DNA of 64,000 nucleotides from JAGVSZ01 sp035456405 (GTDB lineage: Bacteria; Pseudomonadota; Gammaproteobacteria; Burkholderiales; SG8-39), in assembly GCA_035456405.1 (NCBI GenBank), contig DATIDG010000070.1, positions 62,001 to 126,000 of the forward strand, read 5' to 3'. Positions 60,870 to 64,000 of the stretch are shown here, piece by piece; the stretch's first letter is position 1; each line of letters begins with the position of its first letter. The notes below the pieces were generated by a model. That model was not told the DNA's origin, ran no database searches, and saw only the letters and a program-made list of their open reading frames with translations. Both the position numbers and the translations under genes were made by a program.

Positions 60870-61111
60870 ATGGCGGTGTTGGCGGGCAGGGCCGCGGTGG
60901 TCACCGGATCGACGAGCGGCATCGGGCTCGGCATCGCGCAGGCGCTCGCACCGGATGCCGCGAGGATGCGGCTGCTGGGCGAGAAGCAGCCCTCGCTCGA
61001 GTTCGCGACGCCGGAGCAGATCGGCGCCCTCGCTACATTCCTGTGCACGGACGGGGAGAGCAGATCCGCGGCGCGTCGCTGAGCGTCGACGGCGGATGGT
61101 TGGCGCAGTAA
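60870..61111 (+). pseudogene. 3-hydroxybutyrate dehydrogenase remnant (core deleted and frameshifted)
   Basis: Starts AVLAGRAAVVTGSTSGIGLG-IAQALA, the N-terminal cofactor-binding end of D-3-hydroxybutyrate dehydrogenases. It then jumps directly to LLGEKQPSLEFATPEQIGAL, a motif near residue 215 of those ~260-aa enzymes. About 165 residues, including the catalytic Ser-Tyr-Lys, are missing. After CTDGE the frame shifts at a G-run; the next frame supplies the C-terminus QIRGASLSVDGGWLAQ and a stop at 61111. Its place between ackA and fabI fits a lost hydroxybutyrate branch. Confidence 0.8.
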
Positions 61112-61135
61112 GCAAATCAGGAAAGGCGACAGGCT

Positions 61136-61912
61136 ATGGACATTCCCCGCCCGGTGCTGAAGGACAAGAAGGCGCTCGTGGTCGGCATCGCGAACGAGCA
61201 CTCCATCGCGTACGGCTGCGCCGCGGCCTTCCGCGAGCTCGGCGCCGACATCGCGCTCACCTACCTCAACGAGAAGGCGAAGTCCTATGTCGCGCCACTG
61301 GCGAAGAAGCTCGAGGCGCCGATCTTCATGCCGCTCGACGTGTCGCAGCCCGGCGAGCTGGAGGCGCTGTTCGAGCGGATCGCGCGCGACTGGGGGCGGC
61401 TCGACATCCTGGTGCACTCGATCGCCTGGGCGCCGAAGGACGACCTGCAGGGCGGCTTGCTGAACGTGTCGGCGGAGGGTTTCGCGAAAGCGATGGACGT
61501 GTCGTGCCATTCGTTCGTCCGCATGGCGCGGCTCGCCGCGCCGCTGATGAAGGAAGGCGGCACGATGTTCGCGATGAGCTACCACGGCGCGCAGAAGGTG
61601 GTCGCGAACTACAACGTGATGGGGCCGATCAAGGCGGCGCTGGAGGCGGCATGCCGCTACCTCGCCTACGAGCTCGGGCCGCAGAAGATCCGCGTGCACC
61701 CGATCTCGCCCGGGCCGCTCAAGACGCGCGCCGCTTCGGGGCTGAAGGACTTCGACATGATGCTGAACGACGCCATCCAGCGCGCGCCCGTGGGCGAACT
61801 CGTCGACATCATGGACGTGGGCTTCGCCTGCGCGTATCTTGCGACGCCGTATGCGCGTCGCATCACCGGCCAGACCATCTACGTCGACGGTGGCGTGAAC
61901 ATAATGGCGTGA
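61136..61912 (+). CDS. fabI: Enoyl-[acyl-carrier-protein] reductase (NADH) FabI
   Basis: Last reduction step of fatty-acid elongation, 258 aa. FabI features are KKALVVGIANEHSIAYGCAA, LDVSQPGELEALFERIARDW, LVHSIAWAPKDDLQGG, and the active-site pattern Y159-x6-K166 in ANYNVMGPIKAALEAACRYL. PISPGPLKTRAASGLKDFD and ITGQTIYVDGGVNIMA finish the fold. It follows the broken hydroxybutyrate dehydrogenase in the pta-ackA operon, so this may be a second, operon-specific FabI rather than the housekeeping copy. Confidence 0.95.
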   Translation: MDIPRPVLKDKKALVVGIANEHSIAYGCAAAFRELGADIALTYLNEKAKSYVAPLAKKLEAPIFMPLDVSQPGELEALFERIARDWGRLDILVHSIAWAPKDDLQGGLLNVSAEGFAKAMDVSCHSFVRMARLAAPLMKEGGTMFAMSYHGAQKVVANYNVMGPIKAALEAACRYLAYELGPQKIRVHPISPGPLKTRAASGLKDFDMMLNDAIQRAPVGELVDIMDVGFACAYLATPYARRITGQTIYVDGGVNIMA

Positions 61913-61934
61913 GGACGCCCGGAGGAATGCACCT

Positions 61935-62198
61935 ATGAGCGAAAGACTCTGGATCGGCAACGTGCCGCCGGAAGCTACCGACGAAGAGGTGGTCGCGCTC
62001 GCGAAGAAGTACTCGACGCTGGAAGGCAAGGTGGTCCAGCGCCTCGAGGGCGACGGATCCCGGCCCGTACGCGTGCTCGAGTTCGTCGGCGCGCCGCTCG
62101 GCGCGGTGGACACGCTGGCGTTGCGGCTCGCCGGGATGTACTGGAAGGAGCGACGGCTCCACGCATACCGGATCCAGCACGATCCGAGCAAGTCCTAG
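61935..62198 (+). CDS. Small RRM-like RNA-binding protein
   Basis: An 87-aa protein resembling an RNA recognition motif. LWIGNVPPEATDEEVVALAK matches the RNP2 strand and first helix, RPVRVLEFVG takes the place of the RNP1 strand but lacks its usual aromatics, and ALRLAGMYWKERRLHAYRI corresponds to the second helix and final strand. RNA binding is inferred. It lies 22 bp after fabI with GGAGG before ATG 61935 and looks co-transcribed. Confidence 0.75.
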   Translation: MSERLWIGNVPPEATDEEVVALAKKYSTLEGKVVQRLEGDGSRPVRVLEFVGAPLGAVDTLALRLAGMYWKERRLHAYRIQHDPSKS

Positions 62199-62256
62199 CT
62201 CCGCCGGGCTGCGTTGCCGCGCCCGGGCAATCTAGGGCAGAATCCCCCGTCTGAAG

Positions 62257-62277
62257 ACTTCGCGCGCTCGGCGCGAA
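62257..62277. other. Hairpin between the RRM-like gene and the substrate-binding protein gene
   Basis: CTTCGCGC-gctcg-GCGCGAAG, an 8-bp perfect stem, 59 bp after the RRM-like stop and 87 bp before the next ATG. It may close the pta-ackA-fabI transcript; no T-run follows. The rest of the 165-bp gap shows nothing else. Confidence 0.45.
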
Positions 62278-62363
62278 GCGCTTCGAGGAGGCGGCGATCC
62301 GCCGCGCGCGCGGCCGTCCTGCCTTCGCGTCCCGGCTGTCGACCCACGTCCTGGAGGAGTCAG

Positions 62364-63959
62364 ATGAGCAAGCCCATTCCCATCCGCATCCGTGCCGTGG
62401 CGCTTGCCGCGGCGCTCGCAGCAGGCGCGCTCGCAGCGGGCCCCGTGGTCGCGCAGCAGAAGGTGCTCCGGTTCATCCCCGAAGCCGACCTGCGTTCGAT
62501 CGACCCGATCTGGACCACCGCGTATATCACGCGCAACCACGGCTACATGGTATACGACACCCTGTTCGCCACCGACGCGAAGTTCCAGGTCCAGCCGCAG
62601 ATGGTGGACAAGTGGGAGGTGAGCGCTGATAAGCTCACCTACACCTTCACGCTGCGCGACGGGCTGAAGTTCCACGACGGCCAGCCGGTGCGCTCGGCCG
62701 ACTGCATCGCCTCGATCGAGCGCTGGGCCAAGCGCGACGTCCTCGGACAGAAGCTCGGCGAGATGACCGAGTCGTGGACGGCGGTGAACGACAAGACCTT
62801 CCGCCTCAAACTGAAGCAGCCGTTCGCGTACGTGCTCGAGGCGCTCGGCAAGCCGTCGTCCAACGTGCCGTTCATCATGCCGGAGCGTATCGCCAAGACC
62901 GACGCGTTCCAGCAGATCCCCGAGCCGATCGGCTCCGGGCCGTTCCGCATGATCAAGGAGGAGTGGGTTCCCGGCAACAAGGTCGTGTACGCCAAGTTCA
63001 CCGACTACGTCCCGCGCAAGGAGCCGCCGTCCTGGGCCGCCGGCGGCAAGGTGGTGAAGGTGGACCGCGTCGAGTGGCGCTACATCCCCGACTCGGCGAC
63101 CGCCGCCGCGGCGATCAACTCCGGCGAGGTCGATTGGTGGCAGCAGCTGCCGCCCGACCTGATCCCCGTGCTGTCGAAGAACAAGGACATCAAGATCGAG
63201 AACACCGACCCGCTCGGCTCGATGGGGATGATCCGTTTCAACCACCTGCAGCCGCCGTTCAACAACCCGAAGCTGCGCCAGGCGCTGCTGCATGTCGTGA
63301 ACCAGCAGGACTACGCGATCGGCATCGCCGGCGACCCGAAGAACGGCAAGCCGTGCGCGTCGTACTTCACCTGCGGCACGCCGCTCGCGAACGACGCCGG
63401 CTCGGCGGTGCTCACCGGCAAGCGCGACATCGACAAGGCCAAGCAGCTGATCAAAGAGTCGGGCTACAAGGGCGAGAAGATCGTCGTGCTCGACGCGACC
63501 GACCAGCCGATCGTGCACGCGCAGGCGCTGATCACGACCGAGATGCTGCGCACGCTCGGGTTGAACGTCGAGCTGCAGGCGGGCGACTGGGGCACGCTGA
63601 TCACGCGCCGCTCGTCGAAGGAACCGGTCGAGAAGGGCGGCTGGTCGATCTTCCACACGTGGTGGGTCGGGCCCGACCAGGCGACGCCGGCGCTCAACGC
63701 GGCGCTGCGCGGCGCCGGCGACAAGGCCTGGTTCGGCTGGCCGACCGACACGCGCATCGAGGAGCTGCGCGACCAGTGGTTCGCCGCGCCCGATGCGGCC
63801 GCGCAGAAGAAGGCGGCGGAGGCGATGCAGACCCGCGCTTGGGAAGTGGTGCCATACATCCCGACCGCGCAATTCATCATCCCCACCGCGTACCGCACGA
63901 ATCTCTCGGGCATCCTGGTCTCGCCCGTCAACTTCATGTGGAACGTGGAGAAGAAGTAG
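62364..63959 (+). CDS. ABC transporter substrate-binding protein, family 5 (peptide/nickel type)
   Basis: A 531-aa periplasmic binding protein. A signal peptide with an Ala-rich core ends at about residue 30 (GPVVAQ). SBP family 5 marks are LRFIPEADLRSIDPIW, MVYDTLFATDAKFQVQPQMV, YTFTLRDGLKFHDGQPVRSA, IGSGPFRMIKEEWVPGNKVV and FNHLQPPFNNPKLRQALLHV. GGAGGAG precedes ATG 62364. The cognate permease and ATPase genes would lie beyond the window. The bound ligand (peptide, glutathione or other) cannot be told. Confidence 0.93.
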   Translation: MSKPIPIRIRAVALAAALAAGALAAGPVVAQQKVLRFIPEADLRSIDPIWTTAYITRNHGYMVYDTLFATDAKFQVQPQMVDKWEVSADKLTYTFTLRDGLKFHDGQPVRSADCIASIERWAKRDVLGQKLGEMTESWTAVNDKTFRLKLKQPFAYVLEALGKPSSNVPFIMPERIAKTDAFQQIPEPIGSGPFRMIKEEWVPGNKVVYAKFTDYVPRKEPPSWAAGGKVVKVDRVEWRYIPDSATAAAAINSGEVDWWQQLPPDLIPVLSKNKDIKIENTDPLGSMGMIRFNHLQPPFNNPKLRQALLHVVNQQDYAIGIAGDPKNGKPCASYFTCGTPLANDAGSAVLTGKRDIDKAKQLIKESGYKGEKIVVLDATDQPIVHAQALITTEMLRTLGLNVELQAGDWGTLITRRSSKEPVEKGGWSIFHTWWVGPDQATPALNAALRGAGDKAWFGWPTDTRIEELRDQWFAAPDAAAQKKAAEAMQTRAWEVVPYIPTAQFIIPTAYRTNLSGILVSPVNFMWNVEKK

Positions 63960-63971
63960 CGCAGCATTTCG

Positions 63972-63985
63972 CGCGCTTCGGCGCG
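63972..63985. other. UUCG-type hairpin after the substrate-binding protein gene
   Basis: CGCGC-ttcg-GCGCG, a 5-bp stem closed by a C(UUCG)G tetraloop, 13 bp past the stop. It resembles the hairpin before this gene. The window ends shortly after. Confidence 0.4.
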
Positions 63986-64000
63986 TGTTCGCCTATCTCG

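Noticed and set aside
1..64000. tRNA, rRNA, CRISPR arrays, prophage or insertion sequences
   Set aside because: None seen by eye: no cloverleaf-like CCA-ended segments, regularly spaced repeats, integrases or transposase motifs.

Overview
The window is dense, GC-rich bacterial chromosome (by eye about two thirds G+C). It reads as a betaproteobacterium, probably a Burkholderiales or Nitrosomonadales relative. Supporting this are a hemL-thiE / rubredoxin / pilGHIJ-chpA neighbourhood, pilT-pilU beside yggS-proC-yggT, a yqgE-ruvX-pyrR-pyrB-pyrX operon with an inactivated dihydroorotase, tamA-tamB, and a hemJ / ilvA pair. I see no rRNA, tRNA, CRISPR array, prophage or insertion sequence.

Layout. 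1-1.6 kb: hemL (cut by the window edge) and thiE on the minus strand. 1.7-11.9 kb: rubredoxin, then the type IV pilus chemosensory operon pilG-pilH-pilI-pilJ-chpA with a candidate sigma-70 promoter in front. 11.9-13.4 kb: photolyase. 13.6-17.6 kb: yqgE-ruvX-pyrR-pyrB-pyrX, closed by a perfect 16-bp palindrome. 17.6-21.0 kb: a MarC remnant, a ceramidase-like membrane protein, and DUF167-yggT-proC-yggS. 21.1-23.6 kb: the retraction ATPases pilT and pilU, ending at a canonical terminator. 23.9-27.2 kb: a Rho-N-like protein, a THUMP RNA methyltransferase and a frameshifted acyl-CoA synthetase. 27.4-33.8 kb: a DUF1127 peptide, a 1073-aa ATPase/TPR/BTAD regulator and an M1 aminopeptidase. 33.8-38.1 kb: a YwaF-like membrane protein, a META lipoprotein, a methyltransferase, ilvA, hemJ and an ABC-2 permease. 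38.2-39.1 kb: two GFA/CENP-V genes lying between that permease and its likely ATPase. 39.4-43.0 kb: the ATPase, a hydrolase, a 2Fe-2S ferredoxin, queC, a 2OG oxygenase and a GNAT protein. 43.0-54.8 kb: tamB-tamA, an orphan low-GC gene, a giant AsmA protein, VanZ and a macrodomain protein. 54.9-64 kb: ppk2, then a carbon/energy operon (DUF3141 hydrolase, MaoC-Pta fusion, ackA, a broken 3-hydroxybutyrate dehydrogenase, fabI, an RRM-like protein), and a peptide/nickel-type substrate-binding protein.

How the genes work together. Two separate loci supply twitching motility: the Pil-Chp signalling chain (two receivers, adaptor, receptor, hybrid kinase) and the PilT/PilU motors. The DUF3141-MaoC/Pta-AckA-FabI block links acyl-CoA, acyl-phosphate and acetate with hydroxyacyl or fatty-acyl metabolism. 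It has a near-perfect FNR/ANR-type box upstream (TTGAC-N4-GTCAA), suggesting induction at low oxygen. TamA/TamB and the AsmA protein form an envelope-biogenesis zone.

The least explained structure is a dispersed two-hairpin intergenic repeat. Four copies lie at about 1.9, 3.1, 15.1 and 16.2 kb, three of them directly in front of a start codon. Two genes (marC-like and 3-hydroxybutyrate dehydrogenase-like) keep both ends but have lost their cores. Two frameshifts each look like one missing G in a G-run, which may be sequence error.
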